A DNA stretch of 44,408 nt from an uncultured Pygmaiobacter sp. (GTDB taxonomy: Bacteria; Bacillota; Clostridia; Oscillospirales; Ruminococcaceae): positions 1 through 44,408 of the forward strand of contig CALXBG010000014.1 of the NCBI GenBank assembly GCA_944386485.1, given 5' to 3'. The notes below the pieces were generated by a model. It did no database searches and was not told the DNA's origin. It saw only the letters and a program-made list of their open reading frames with translations. Shown piece after piece: positions 8,369-17,444 of this stretch; position 1 is the first letter of the stretch; the number at the start of each line of letters is the position of its first letter. The position numbers and the translations under genes were made by a program.

Positions 8369-9877
8369 ATGAGTCATGAAACGGTATTGAGCGTCAAGGG
8401 GATTACGAAGCTCTTCGCCAGCACCCGTGCTCTGGTCGATGTGACATTAGACTTCAAGGCCGGAGAAGTTCGTGGGCTGATCGGTGAGAACGGATCGGGT
8501 AAATCCACCCTTTCCAATGTAATCTCCGGCCAGCTGCATCCGGACGATGGCACGATGGAGCTGCACGGGAAACCGTACAAGCCGGCAAATAACGTGGATG
8601 CTAAGAACCACAAGATCTGTATGATCGTGCAGGAGATGGGAACCATCGACGGCATGACTGTTGCGGCAAACATCTTCCTGGGCAAGGAAGATATTTTCCA
8701 GAACAAGGCAGGTCTGCTGGACACCAAGCGGATGAATTCTGAGGCGGCCCGGATCCTGAAAGAGATCGGCGTTGATTACATAAAGCCGGAAGCTTTGGTC
8801 AACAAGATGCCGTTCGAGGATCGGAAGATTGTCGAGATGGCCCGCGCGATGTATCTTGAGCCTGAGATTCTGATCGTCGACGAGACCACCACCGCTCTTT
8901 CGCAGAAAGGCCGTGACATCCTGTACGATATCATGGCGAAGATGAAGGAGCAGAACAAGACGGTCATCTTCATTTCCCACGATCTGGACGAGGTCATGAG
9001 CAAATGCGATTCGATCTCGGTCATGCGGGATGGCAGCTATGTTGACACCCTGCAGGTTAAGGATTGCACGCCTTCCCAGATTCGTCAGCTGATGGTTGGC
9101 CGGGAAATCGGTGATGAGTACTATCGCGCTGATTATAATCATGAGTACAGCGACGAGGTCGTTCTCGAGTGCGAGAACATCAACGCAGGTATTCTGAAAG
9201 ACATCTCTCTCCAGCTGCACAAGGGTGAGATTCTGGGCCTGGCCGGTCTGACCGACTGCGGCATCCACGAGCTTGGCAAGGTGTTGTTCGGTTTGATCAC
9301 CCCCGCGACCGGTTCGGTTCATGTGCACCGCGACGGCCATACGGCTGAGATCAAAAAGCCGATCACCGCAATTCATAATAAGGTTGGTTATGTCTCCAAG
9401 AACCGCGATCAGGAAGCGCTGATGCTGCTGTCCAGTATTCAGGACAACATCTCCCTCCCCTCGCTGGATATGCTCAAAAAGGGTTTCATCATCTTCCCCA
9501 AGAGTGAGAAGGAATTGGCCCTCAAGGGCGCGGACCAGATGCAGATCAAGATGCGCGGTATCGACCAGACGGTCATGTATCTTTCCGGCGGTAACAAGCA
9601 GAAGGTTGTTCTGGCCAAGTGGATCGGCAACGGATCGGAAATCCTGATTCTGGATTGTCCCACCCGCGGTATCGATGTCGGCGTCAAGGCTGCCATCTAT
9701 CGTCTGATGGAAAAGCTGAAGGCGGAAGGAAAATCGATTCTGATGATCTCGGAAGAGCTTCCCGAGGTAATCGGTATGAGCGACCGGATCCTGGTGCTCA
9801 AGGACGGCGAGATCCAGAAAGAGTTCATGCGCGGCCCTGAGGTTACCGAGTCTGTGATCATTGAATACATGATTTAA
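8369..9877 (+). CDS. Sugar ABC transporter ATP-binding protein (CUT2, RbsA/MglA type)
   Basis: This 502-residue cytoplasmic ATPase contains two ABC domains, as in RbsA, MglA and XylG, and powers uptake of a sugar. Domain 1 has an intact Walker A (GENGSGKST, about residue 40) and Walker B with catalytic Glu (ILIVDETTTAL), but its signature is degenerate (MPFEDRKI). Domain 2 lacks a normal Walker A (GLTDCGIHELGK), has Cys in place of the catalytic Glu (LILDCPTRGIDVG), yet keeps a canonical LSGGNKQK signature. One complete and one dead ATP site are therefore expected. It is the first gene of the transporter operon, with 14 bases to the permease gene. The substrate is inferred from neighbours as arabinose, galactose or a related furanose. 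Confidence 0.93.
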   Translation: MSHETVLSVKGITKLFASTRALVDVTLDFKAGEVRGLIGENGSGKSTLSNVISGQLHPDDGTMELHGKPYKPANNVDAKNHKICMIVQEMGTIDGMTVAANIFLGKEDIFQNKAGLLDTKRMNSEAARILKEIGVDYIKPEALVNKMPFEDRKIVEMARAMYLEPEILIVDETTTALSQKGRDILYDIMAKMKEQNKTVIFISHDLDEVMSKCDSISVMRDGSYVDTLQVKDCTPSQIRQLMVGREIGDEYYRADYNHEYSDEVVLECENINAGILKDISLQLHKGEILGLAGLTDCGIHELGKVLFGLITPATGSVHVHRDGHTAEIKKPITAIHNKVGYVSKNRDQEALMLLSSIQDNISLPSLDMLKKGFIIFPKSEKELALKGADQMQIKMRGIDQTVMYLSGGNKQKVVLAKWIGNGSEILILDCPTRGIDVGVKAAIYRLMEKLKAEGKSILMISEELPEVIGMSDRILVLKDGEIQKEFMRGPEVTESVIIEYMI

Positions 9878-9891
9878 GGGAGGGACGCAGA

Positions 9892-10872
9892 ATGAGTGAA
9901 GCTACTGTGCAGAAAAAGAACAACCGGCTGCTCGAGTTCTGGAAGGACAAAGAGCAGCGCGGTAAGCTGGTTCGTTCTCTGATCCCCTTTGTGGGACTGG
10001 TTTTCATTATCCTGTTTTTCCAAATCAGCACGGGTGGACGTCTGCTGACCAGCAATAATCTGAGGACCGTTCTCAATCAGACTTTCTCGATCATTCTGGG
10101 CGCTTGCGGTATGGTTTTCGTTATCTCGCAGGGCAACCTGGACTTCTCGATGGGTTCTGTTTCCGGTTTTGCTGCTGTTGTAGGCGCCATGAGTAGTGGC
10201 GCGGGACCGCTGGTCTCTTTGCTTGTTGCGCTTGCTGTGGGCGCTGCGATCGGCGCCTTGAATGGCCTGCTGCATGTCGGTCTGCGCGCGCCGGCCAATA
10301 TCGTTACCCTGTGCACCCAGTTCGCTTTCCGCGGTGTGGTGCAGGTCGTGGCCGCTGCCGGTCTGATCATCCCGATGACCTGGGCATGGCTGGACAGCAC
10401 GCCGGTGAAGATTGTAGTCGCGGTTATACTGGTTCTTCTCACTGTCGTGGTCTTTAGCTATACCAAGTTTGGTAAGTACTGCAAGGCCATCGGATCTGGC
10501 GGTATTGCCTCGGTTCAGTCCGGTGTTCCTCTCGACAAGATGAAAATTTTGGCTTTCATGCTCTCCGGTACGGCTGCCGGTCTGAGCGGCTTCTTCTCGA
10601 TGGTTCGCGCCGGTTCAGTTGCGCCGACTACCGGTACCGGTCTTGAGATGAATGTCCTTCTGGCGATTGTTTTGGGTGGTATGCCGCTGTCCGGTGGCGC
10701 CAACTCCAAGGTCCGGGCGGTTATTCTGGGTAGTGCGATGCTCGCCTTCCTGATGAATGGTCTGGTTATCTGGGGCCTCAACGATCTGGTCCAGCAGGGT
10801 GTCAAGGGCGCTATCTTCCTGATCGCTGTCGGTCTGTCCTTCGAACGCGGCAATATCGCGGTCATCAAGTAA
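9892..10872 (+). CDS. Sugar ABC transporter permease 1 (BPD_transp_2 family)
   Basis: A 326-residue integral membrane protein with about eight to ten hydrophobic segments forms half of the transport channel. The cytoplasmic coupling loop reads LEMNVLLAIVLGGMPLSGG near residues 250-268, matching the family's AVVLGGTSLSGG motif. The N-terminus (about 30 residues) is charged and cytoplasmic. GGGAGG precedes the ATG, and the gene lies between the ATPase and binding-protein genes. With the second permease at 12272 it probably forms a heterodimer, as in the galactofuranose transporter YtfT/YjfF. Confidence 0.92.
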   Translation: MSEATVQKKNNRLLEFWKDKEQRGKLVRSLIPFVGLVFIILFFQISTGGRLLTSNNLRTVLNQTFSIILGACGMVFVISQGNLDFSMGSVSGFAAVVGAMSSGAGPLVSLLVALAVGAAIGALNGLLHVGLRAPANIVTLCTQFAFRGVVQVVAAAGLIIPMTWAWLDSTPVKIVVAVILVLLTVVVFSYTKFGKYCKAIGSGGIASVQSGVPLDKMKILAFMLSGTAAGLSGFFSMVRAGSVAPTTGTGLEMNVLLAIVLGGMPLSGGANSKVRAVILGSAMLAFLMNGLVIWGLNDLVQQGVKGAIFLIAVGLSFERGNIAVIK

Positions 10873-10934
10873 GGCGCTTTCAACTGGTTCGATGAGCCTG
10901 CAAACGGGCTCTGAAATAAAAGGAGGTAAAGTAA

Positions 10935-12122
10935 ATGAAAAAGTTATTGGCACTTGCGATGGCTCTTGTTCTCTCGCTGAGTCTGGTCGCGTGCGGCGGC
11001 GGCGATTCCTCCGCGGCTGCGGGCGGCAGCAGTACCGCTGATGATCTGTCTCAGGCGGTTGAGGCCACCGGCGAGAAGGTCAAGCTCGGTATCATCATCT
11101 GGGGCACCACCGATGCGCTGGGCCGCAACTCCACCATGATGGTTGAGAAGCTCGTGCAGCAGGTTGGCGGCGAGATAGTCATCGACTCCAGCTACACCTC
11201 TCCTGAGACCCAGATCCAGTCCGCTGAGAACCTGATCTCCGCTGGATGCAATGCTATTCTGATCGTTAACTCTTCTGATACCATGCTGCCCACCCTCGGC
11301 AAACTGTGCGAGGAGAACCAGGTCTACTGGGGCCTGCAGTGGCGCGATGTTATCTCCCCCGAGATTGAGGAGCAGCTGAACACCATGGAGTACTTCGTGG
11401 GCAACACCTGCGAGGACGAGACCGAGATCACCCACCGTCTGGGCATGGCGATGGCGGACGCCGGCGTCAAGCAGCTGGCCATGGTTGGTAACCCGGTTGG
11501 AGACACCACCCACGACGCTCGTTGGCAGGGTATTGTTGATGCTTGCGATGAGACCGAGATGGATCTGGTTGCACAGTATCGTTATCAGGGCACCAGCGGC
11601 GCTCCTGCCTGCATGGAGGCTGTTGAGTCCTTCATCACCGGCTATCCCGATCTGGACGCTATCTTCCTGACCGGCGGCACCAACTCCACCCTGGAGGGCG
11701 CGCTCTCCGCTCTGGATAAGCACGGCAAGCGCGGCGAGATCAAGCTGGCCTGCGTTGACTTCATCGATGCGGATCAGATGAAGGAGTACCTCGAGGACGG
11801 CACCCTGTTCGCCATCGCCGGCGGCCACTATGTCGATCCCGTCTTCACCGCTGCTATGCTGGTCAACGCTGTTGAGGGCAACAGACTCTCCGACAAGCCC
11901 GAGGAGATCAACCTGCAGTTCATCGACTTCCAGTCTGCGGACGACGCGGTCAACTACTACGACTATGTCGAGAATGATGCGGATGGCATCTATGCCTACA
12001 CCGAGGAAGAGCTGGGCATGATGATCAAGAGCATCAACCCGGATCTGACGATGGACGGGCTGCGTCAGATGGCTGCTGATTACAGCATCGAGGACGTTAT
12101 GGAGCGTCACGGCAACGCCTGA
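10935..12122 (+). CDS. Sugar-binding lipoprotein of the ABC transporter
   Basis: The protein captures the sugar outside the membrane and delivers it to the permeases. A lipoprotein signal peptide is clear: MKKLL start, hydrophobic core, and lipobox SLVAC with Cys20 as the lipidated residue, followed by a Gly/Ser/Ala-rich linker. Residues about 50-370 form a Peripla_BP_4-type fold with LGIIIWGTTDALGR at the first strand. At 395 residues it is longer than typical ribose- or galactose-binding proteins. The ribosome binding site AAAAGGAGG is the strongest in the operon, fitting the usual excess of binding protein over permease. Confidence 0.92.
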   Translation: MKKLLALAMALVLSLSLVACGGGDSSAAAGGSSTADDLSQAVEATGEKVKLGIIIWGTTDALGRNSTMMVEKLVQQVGGEIVIDSSYTSPETQIQSAENLISAGCNAILIVNSSDTMLPTLGKLCEENQVYWGLQWRDVISPEIEEQLNTMEYFVGNTCEDETEITHRLGMAMADAGVKQLAMVGNPVGDTTHDARWQGIVDACDETEMDLVAQYRYQGTSGAPACMEAVESFITGYPDLDAIFLTGGTNSTLEGALSALDKHGKRGEIKLACVDFIDADQMKEYLEDGTLFAIAGGHYVDPVFTAAMLVNAVEGNRLSDKPEEINLQFIDFQSADDAVNYYDYVENDADGIYAYTEEELGMMIKSINPDLTMDGLRQMAADYSIEDVMERHGNA

Positions 12123-12181
12123 TCTCTCGATCAGACATGCCGAGTCCAATTTTAAGCGGGGCTGCCTTTTCTTAAATGATA

Positions 12182-12226
12182 AGGACCTGCCGCGGGCAGG
12201 GAGCCCGCGGCAGGTCCTCGCTTTTT
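12182..12226 (+). terminator. Strong intra-operon hairpin/terminator after the binding-protein gene
   Basis: Fifteen-base perfect arms (AGGACCTGCCGCGGG and its complement) flank a seven-base loop and are followed by CTTTTT. It lies between the binding-protein gene and the second permease, so it likely works as a partial terminator or 3' stabiliser that sets their ratio. Confidence 0.85.
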
Positions 12227-12271
12227 CGCCCCTGAACATCTTGTAATCTTGAATTTGGAAGTGGTGATATC

Positions 12272-13240
12272 ATGGGAAAAACAAAGAAATACGCAGTTTC
12301 CGCGCTGAAAGGATTGGCACTACCGGTAGTTGTCTATCTGATTTTCAAGCTGATCCGGCCCGCAACCTTCGGCACGCCGGAAGCGCTGTACATTATTGCA
12401 CAGCAGGCTATGATGGTTACCATCATGTCTCTGGGTATGTGCTGCAACATGACCATCGGAATCTGGGACTTCAGCCCCGGTTCGATTGTCACAATGGTCG
12501 GTCTGATCTGCGGCTACTATTTCAATCAGTACGGCTTTTGGGCCATGGTCGCGGCCGGCATTCTGTCCGGCATCCTGTTCGGCCTGATCAATGCGACCGC
12601 CTATACTGTGCTGCGGGTGCCCTCGGTGGTTGTCACCGTTGGTCTGATGCTGATTTATGAGTCCTACGGCTCGGTCTATAAGGGCGGCAAGGGCGTCTCG
12701 ATCACCCGTGAGGCCGGTATTCTCGGTCAGGCGCCCTGGATCTTCCTGGTCACGCTGGTTATGCTCATCATCCTTTACGTAATCTACAACAAGACCAAGT
12801 TTGGCTTCAATGTTAAGGCTGTGGGCAACAACGAGCTGATTGCCAAGACCGCGGGCATCAACCCCAGAGTGGTCAAGTTCTTCTCCTTCTTTATCGCGGG
12901 CTGCTACTTTGGTATCGCGGGCTTGGTCAACCTCTCCTACACGACCGCGCTCTCCCCGGCAAAGAACATGGGTACCATGAGCGTCACTTTCGACGCGATG
13001 ATGGCCGGCTTTATCGCGATCTATCTGTCCGGAGCGGTGAACCGGGTCTTTGGCATCGTGATCGGCACCTTCACCATGAAGCTGATTTCGGCTGGTCTGG
13101 TCGCCATCGGTGTTGAAGCGACCTGGCAGAAGGTTTTCGTCGGCGCGTTCCTGCTCTTCTTCATCGGCTTCACCCAGATCAAGGCACAGGTCAATGAGTG
13201 GATGAACCGGATTAAACGCGCAAAGCAGGTCAAGGCCTGA
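12272..13240 (+). CDS. Sugar ABC transporter permease 2 (BPD_transp_2 family)
   Basis: This is a second 322-residue hydrophobic permease of the same family as the one at 9892, but clearly diverged. The coupling region reads MSVTFDAMMAGFIAIYLSGA near residues 235-255 and departs more from the family motif. The C-terminus is basic and cytoplasmic (NRIKRAKQVKA). It follows a strong hairpin, so it is probably made in smaller amounts than the binding protein. A small hairpin at 13242-13264 follows the gene, without a T tract, so read-through into the GH42 genes is likely. Confidence 0.9.
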   Translation: MGKTKKYAVSALKGLALPVVVYLIFKLIRPATFGTPEALYIIAQQAMMVTIMSLGMCCNMTIGIWDFSPGSIVTMVGLICGYYFNQYGFWAMVAAGILSGILFGLINATAYTVLRVPSVVVTVGLMLIYESYGSVYKGGKGVSITREAGILGQAPWIFLVTLVMLIILYVIYNKTKFGFNVKAVGNNELIAKTAGINPRVVKFFSFFIAGCYFGIAGLVNLSYTTALSPAKNMGTMSVTFDAMMAGFIAIYLSGAVNRVFGIVIGTFTMKLISAGLVAIGVEATWQKVFVGAFLLFFIGFTQIKAQVNEWMNRIKRAKQVKA

Positions 13241-13301
13241 CCCGAACGCAGTTGCGTTTCGGTTAAATCATCACATTACAAAAGAGTAAAGAGGTGCAAC
13301 T

Positions 13302-15299
13302 ATGTATTTCGGCGCAGATTATTATCCCGAACACTGGCCCAGAGAACGGTGGGATGTTGATGCGAAGCTGATGAAAGAAGCTGGCTTCAACCTGATCCGG
13401 GTCGCGGAATTTGCGTGGGCGAAGCTGGAGCCGTCCGAGGGCCATTGGGATTTCAGCTGGCTGGACGAGGCGCTGGATGTCTTCTATAAGCAGGGCATTC
13501 AGGTCGTGATGGGTACCCCCACCGCGACGCCGCCCAAGTGGCTGATGGATAAGCATCCCGAGATCTACAAGCGGGATGAGAATGATCTGGTTCTGGGCTT
13601 TGGCTCCCGTCGTCACTATTGCTACAACAGCGAGATCTACCGCGAGTACTCCGAGAAGATCGTCGAGAAGATGGCGCAGCACTATGCGAATCATCCCGCG
13701 GTAGCCGCCTGGCAGATCGACAACGAGTTCACCTGCGGTGACGGTCTGTACTGCTACTGCGAGTCCTGCCGCCAGAAGTTTATCGTCTGGCTGAAGAAGA
13801 AATACGGCAGCCTCGACGCGCTCAACAAGGCCTGGGGCACCGTGTTCTGGAGCCAGACCTATACCGACTGGGATCAGATCATCGTTCCCAAGCGCTCGCA
13901 GGCCGGCATGTTCGGCAACAACGGCCACAACCCTGCACTAAACCTCGATTACTCTCGTTTCCAGTCCGACGCGATCGTCGATTACTGCGCGATCCAGAGC
14001 CGGATCCTGAAGCGGTGGACCAAGGTTCCCATCACCCACAACGTCGTCAGCGAGCTGTGCGACTACTACAAGCTGGGTGAGCAGATCGACATCGCTACAT
14101 ACGATAACTATCCGGCAAGTCCTTGGAAGAGCTTCCTTGGCGGCTCTCCCAGCGATCCCGCCTTCTCGATCGACGTTGAGCGCGGCATCAAGAACAAGAA
14201 TGTTTGGATCATGGAGGAGCAGAGCGGCCCCTGTGGCTGGAATGTTCTGGGCAGCACCCCACGCCCCGGCCAGATCAAGAAGTGGAGCTATCAGGCGATG
14301 GCTCACGGCGCTGAGGCAATCGTCTATTTCCGCTGGCGCGCCTGCCTGTTCGGCACCGAGGAGTACTGGTACGGCATCCTTGACCACGACGGAATCCCCC
14401 GCCGCCGGTACGAGGAGATCAAGGCGATCGGCAAGGACTTCCCCAAGCTCTGCGCCTATAACGTCAACTCCAAGGTCTGCGCCGACATGCTGATGATCCG
14501 TTCCTTTGAGCAGCAGTGGACCCACACCTTCCAGGAGCACAACTGGAATTTCAATTACCGCAAATATCTGCAGGCGCTCTATAACGGATTCTGGGCGAAC
14601 AATTACAACATGGATGTCTCGAACGAAGAGGTCGATTTCTCCGGTTACAAGGTTGTAATTGCCCCGGCCTTCAACCTGATGGACGAGCGGCTGAAGGAGA
14701 AGTTCGAGAAGTACGTCGCCGAGGGCGGCAACCTGGTTGTGACCTTCCGTTCGGGTACCAAGGAGATGGACAACTCGATGACCGAGCGCACGCTGCCCGG
14801 CTACTTCAAAGAGGTTGCGGGCATCGAGCTGGAGGAGTTTGACTCCATCAACGATTGCACCGTTCCCGTCGAGGGCGCGTTCGGCAAGGGTGCTGCCTCG
14901 ATCTGGGCGGACATCATCAAGCCGGTCACCGCGAAACCGGTTGCAACCTATGCGGGCGAGTACTATGCCGGCAAGCCGGCCATCACCGTCAACGAGTTCG
15001 GCAAGGGCCGCTGCTACTATGTCGGCTGTGATCTGGACGCTGAGGGTACTGCCCAGCTGATGGATTACATCGCCAAGGAGTGTGGCGTCAAGCCCGCGCT
15101 TGAGAATGTGCCCGATGGCGTTGAGGTCGTCCGCAAGGAGTCCGGTGACGGCAAGGAGTTCTGGTTTGTCATGAACTTCTCCGGCAAGGAGCAGACGGTG
15201 GAATTCCCCTGCGAGGTCAAGGCCATTGAGACAGACGAGGTGCTCGGCCGCAGCGTCAAGCTGCCGGTCTATGGCAGCGCGGCGGTCGCCAAGGTCTAA
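13302..15299 (+). CDS. GH42 beta-galactosidase / alpha-L-arabinopyranosidase, copy 1
   Basis: The enzyme removes terminal beta-galactose or, in some family members, alpha-L-arabinopyranose from glycosides. Its 665 residues show the GH42 TIM barrel with acid/base Glu142 (QIDNEF) and nucleophile Glu305 (WIMEEQSGP), then a trimerisation (Rossmann-like) domain and a small C-terminal beta domain. Cys107, Cys151, Cys153 and Cys156 match the structural zinc site of family members such as Thermus A4. There is no signal peptide, so it acts on imported material. Arabinose genes nearby favour an arabinoside or galactoside from arabinogalactan. The ATG follows GAGGTG, 61 bases after permease 2. Confidence 0.92.
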   Translation: MYFGADYYPEHWPRERWDVDAKLMKEAGFNLIRVAEFAWAKLEPSEGHWDFSWLDEALDVFYKQGIQVVMGTPTATPPKWLMDKHPEIYKRDENDLVLGFGSRRHYCYNSEIYREYSEKIVEKMAQHYANHPAVAAWQIDNEFTCGDGLYCYCESCRQKFIVWLKKKYGSLDALNKAWGTVFWSQTYTDWDQIIVPKRSQAGMFGNNGHNPALNLDYSRFQSDAIVDYCAIQSRILKRWTKVPITHNVVSELCDYYKLGEQIDIATYDNYPASPWKSFLGGSPSDPAFSIDVERGIKNKNVWIMEEQSGPCGWNVLGSTPRPGQIKKWSYQAMAHGAEAIVYFRWRACLFGTEEYWYGILDHDGIPRRRYEEIKAIGKDFPKLCAYNVNSKVCADMLMIRSFEQQWTHTFQEHNWNFNYRKYLQALYNGFWANNYNMDVSNEEVDFSGYKVVIAPAFNLMDERLKEKFEKYVAEGGNLVVTFRSGTKEMDNSMTERTLPGYFKEVAGIELEEFDSINDCTVPVEGAFGKGAASIWADIIKPVTAKPVATYAGEYYAGKPAITVNEFGKGRCYYVGCDLDAEGTAQLMDYIAKECGVKPALENVPDGVEVVRKESGDGKEFWFVMNFSGKEQTVEFPCEVKAIETDEVLGRSVKLPVYGSAAVAKV

Positions 15300-15311
15300 A
15301 ACAGAAACGAC

Positions 15312-15339
15312 AAAAAGGGCCCTTTATGGGCCCTTTTTT
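15312..15339 (+). terminator. Terminator between GH42 copies 1 and 2
   Basis: GGGCCC/GGGCCC arms around TTTAT are flanked by A5 and T6, giving a bidirectional-looking intrinsic terminator. It would reduce expression of the later GH42 copies unless they have their own promoter. Confidence 0.75.
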
Positions 15340-15380
15340 CGAAGTAAGATTGAGAACGCAAAGAAGCGGAGGAAATCTAA

Positions 15381-17384
15381 ATGTATTTCGGTGCAGATTA
15401 CTATCCCGAGCATTGGCCCAGAGAGCGGTGGGACGTCGACGCGAAGCTGATGAAGGAAGCCGGTTTCAACCTGATCCGGGTTGCCGAGTTCTCCTGGGCG
15501 AAGCTGGAGCCGTCCGAGGGTCATTGGGACTTCAGCTGGCTGGATGAGGCGCTGGATGTCTTCTATAAGCAGGGAATTCAGGTCGTGATGGGTACCCCGA
15601 CCGAGACCCCGCCCAAGTGGCTGATGGACAAGCATCCCGAGATCTACCGGCGGGATGAAAACGATTTGGTGTTCGGCTTTGGTTCCCGTCGGCACTATTG
15701 TTACAACAGCGAGATCTATCGCGAATACACCGAAAAGATCGTCGAGAAGATGGCGCAGCACTATGCCAATCACCCGGCTGTTGCAGCCTGGCAGGTTGAC
15801 AACGAGTTCGGCGACCACAAGACCCTGTACTGCTACTGTGAGTCCTGCCGCCAGAAGTTTATCGTCTGGCTGAAGAAGAAATACGGCAGCCTCGATGCGC
15901 TCAACAAGGCCTGGGGCACCGTGTTCTGGAGCCAGACCTACACCGACTGGGATCAGATCATTGTTCCAAAGCGCTCGCAGGCGGGCAAACCCGGTAATAA
16001 CGGTCATAACCCCGCGCTGAACCTGGATTACTCCCGGTTCCAGTCGGACGCGATTGCCGATTACTGCGCGCTGCAATGCCGGATTATCCGCCGTTGGAGC
16101 AAAGCGCCCATCACCCACAATGTTGTCAGCGAGCTGTATGACTACTACAAGCTGGGTGAACAGATCGACATTGCAACCTATGACAACTATCCCTATCTGC
16201 GGATGACCCCGCATCCTGATTTGAGCGAGCGGATCTACAATCCGGCGTTCCAGGTCGACCAGCTGCGCGGTGTCAAGCATAAGAACGTCTGGATCATGGA
16301 GGAAGAGAGCGGCCCTTGCGGCTGGAATGCGCTGAGCAGTACCCCCCGGCCCGGCGAGATCAGGGAATGGAGCTATCAGGCAATGGCTCACGGCGCCGAA
16401 GCGATGGTCTACTTCCGCTGGCGCGCCTGCCTGTTTGGCACCGAGCAGTACTGGTATGGTATCCTCGACCACGACGGAGTTCCCCGCCGCCGGTACGAGG
16501 AGGTTAAGGCGCTGGGCAAGGATTTCCCCAAGCTCTGCGCTTACAACGTCAATTCCAAGGTCTGTGCTGATGCGCTGCTGGTTCGCTCCTTTGAGCAGCA
16601 GTGGACCCACACCTTCCAGGAGCACAACTTGAAATTTGATTATCGCAAGTACCTCAAGGGGCTGTATCGGGGCTTTTATGCCAACAACTACAACCTCGAC
16701 GTCTCAAGCGAGGAGACGGATTTCTCCGGCTACAAGCTGGTGGTTGCCCCGGCCTTCAACCTGATGGACGAGCGGCTGAAGGAGAAGTTCGAGAAGTACG
16801 TCGCCGAGGGCGGCAATCTGGTTGTGACCTTCCGCTCCGGTACCAAGGAGATGGACAACTCGATGACCGAGCGCACGCTGCCCGGCTACTTCAAGGAGGT
16901 CGCGGGTATCGAGCTGGAGGAGTTCGACTCCCTTAATACCCGTACCGTTTCCGTCGAGGGTGCGTTCGGCAAGGGGACCGCTTCGATCTGGGCGGACATC
17001 ATCAAGCCGGTCACCGCGAAACCGGTTGCGACCTATGTGAACCAGTATTATGCGGGCAAGCCGGCCATCACCGTCAACGAGTTCGGCAAGGGCCGCTGCT
17101 ACTATGTCGGTTGTGACCTGGACGATGCGGGAACCGAGCAGCTGCTGGACTACATCGCCAAAGAGTGTGGCGTTAAGCCCGCGCTTGAGAATGTTCCCGA
17201 TGGCGTCGAGGTCGTCCGCAAGGTGTCCGGCGACGGCAGGGGGTTCTGGTTTGTCATGAACTTCTCGGGTAAGGAGCAGACGGTGGATTTCCCCTGTGAA
17301 ATCAAGTCCATCGAGACCGACGAAGCGCTTGGCCACAGCGTTAAGCTGCCGGTTTGGGGCTGCGCGGCGGTCGCCAAGGTCTAA
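15381..17384 (+). CDS. GH42 beta-galactosidase / alpha-L-arabinopyranosidase, copy 2
   Basis: This 667-residue paralog of the upstream enzyme keeps acid/base Glu142 (QVDNEF), nucleophile Glu307 (WIMEEESGP) and the four zinc cysteines (107, 151, 153, 156). It has no signal peptide. Differences cluster in active-site loops: residues 143-149 (FGDHKTL versus FTCGDGL in copy 1) and the 271-295 loop before the nucleophile, which could shift substrate choice. Long stretches are almost identical to copy 1 at the nucleotide level, pointing to recent duplication or gene conversion. GGAGG lies before the ATG, and no terminator separates it from copy 3. Confidence 0.92.
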   Translation: MYFGADYYPEHWPRERWDVDAKLMKEAGFNLIRVAEFSWAKLEPSEGHWDFSWLDEALDVFYKQGIQVVMGTPTETPPKWLMDKHPEIYRRDENDLVFGFGSRRHYCYNSEIYREYTEKIVEKMAQHYANHPAVAAWQVDNEFGDHKTLYCYCESCRQKFIVWLKKKYGSLDALNKAWGTVFWSQTYTDWDQIIVPKRSQAGKPGNNGHNPALNLDYSRFQSDAIADYCALQCRIIRRWSKAPITHNVVSELYDYYKLGEQIDIATYDNYPYLRMTPHPDLSERIYNPAFQVDQLRGVKHKNVWIMEEESGPCGWNALSSTPRPGEIREWSYQAMAHGAEAMVYFRWRACLFGTEQYWYGILDHDGVPRRRYEEVKALGKDFPKLCAYNVNSKVCADALLVRSFEQQWTHTFQEHNLKFDYRKYLKGLYRGFYANNYNLDVSSEETDFSGYKLVVAPAFNLMDERLKEKFEKYVAEGGNLVVTFRSGTKEMDNSMTERTLPGYFKEVAGIELEEFDSLNTRTVSVEGAFGKGTASIWADIIKPVTAKPVATYVNQYYAGKPAITVNEFGKGRCYYVGCDLDDAGTEQLLDYIAKECGVKPALENVPDGVEVVRKVSGDGRGFWFVMNFSGKEQTVDFPCEIKSIETDEALGHSVKLPVWGCAAVAKV

Positions 17385-17444
17385 ACACAAAAAGAACTGA
17401 AATATTTTTCGCAGCAGAAAAATAAGAAGCGGAGGGAATCTAAA

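Noticed and set aside
10944-12239. 431-residue minus-strand frame opposite the binding-protein gene
   Set aside because: Antisense to a lipoprotein gene with a clear signal peptide, and it runs through the terminator hairpin.
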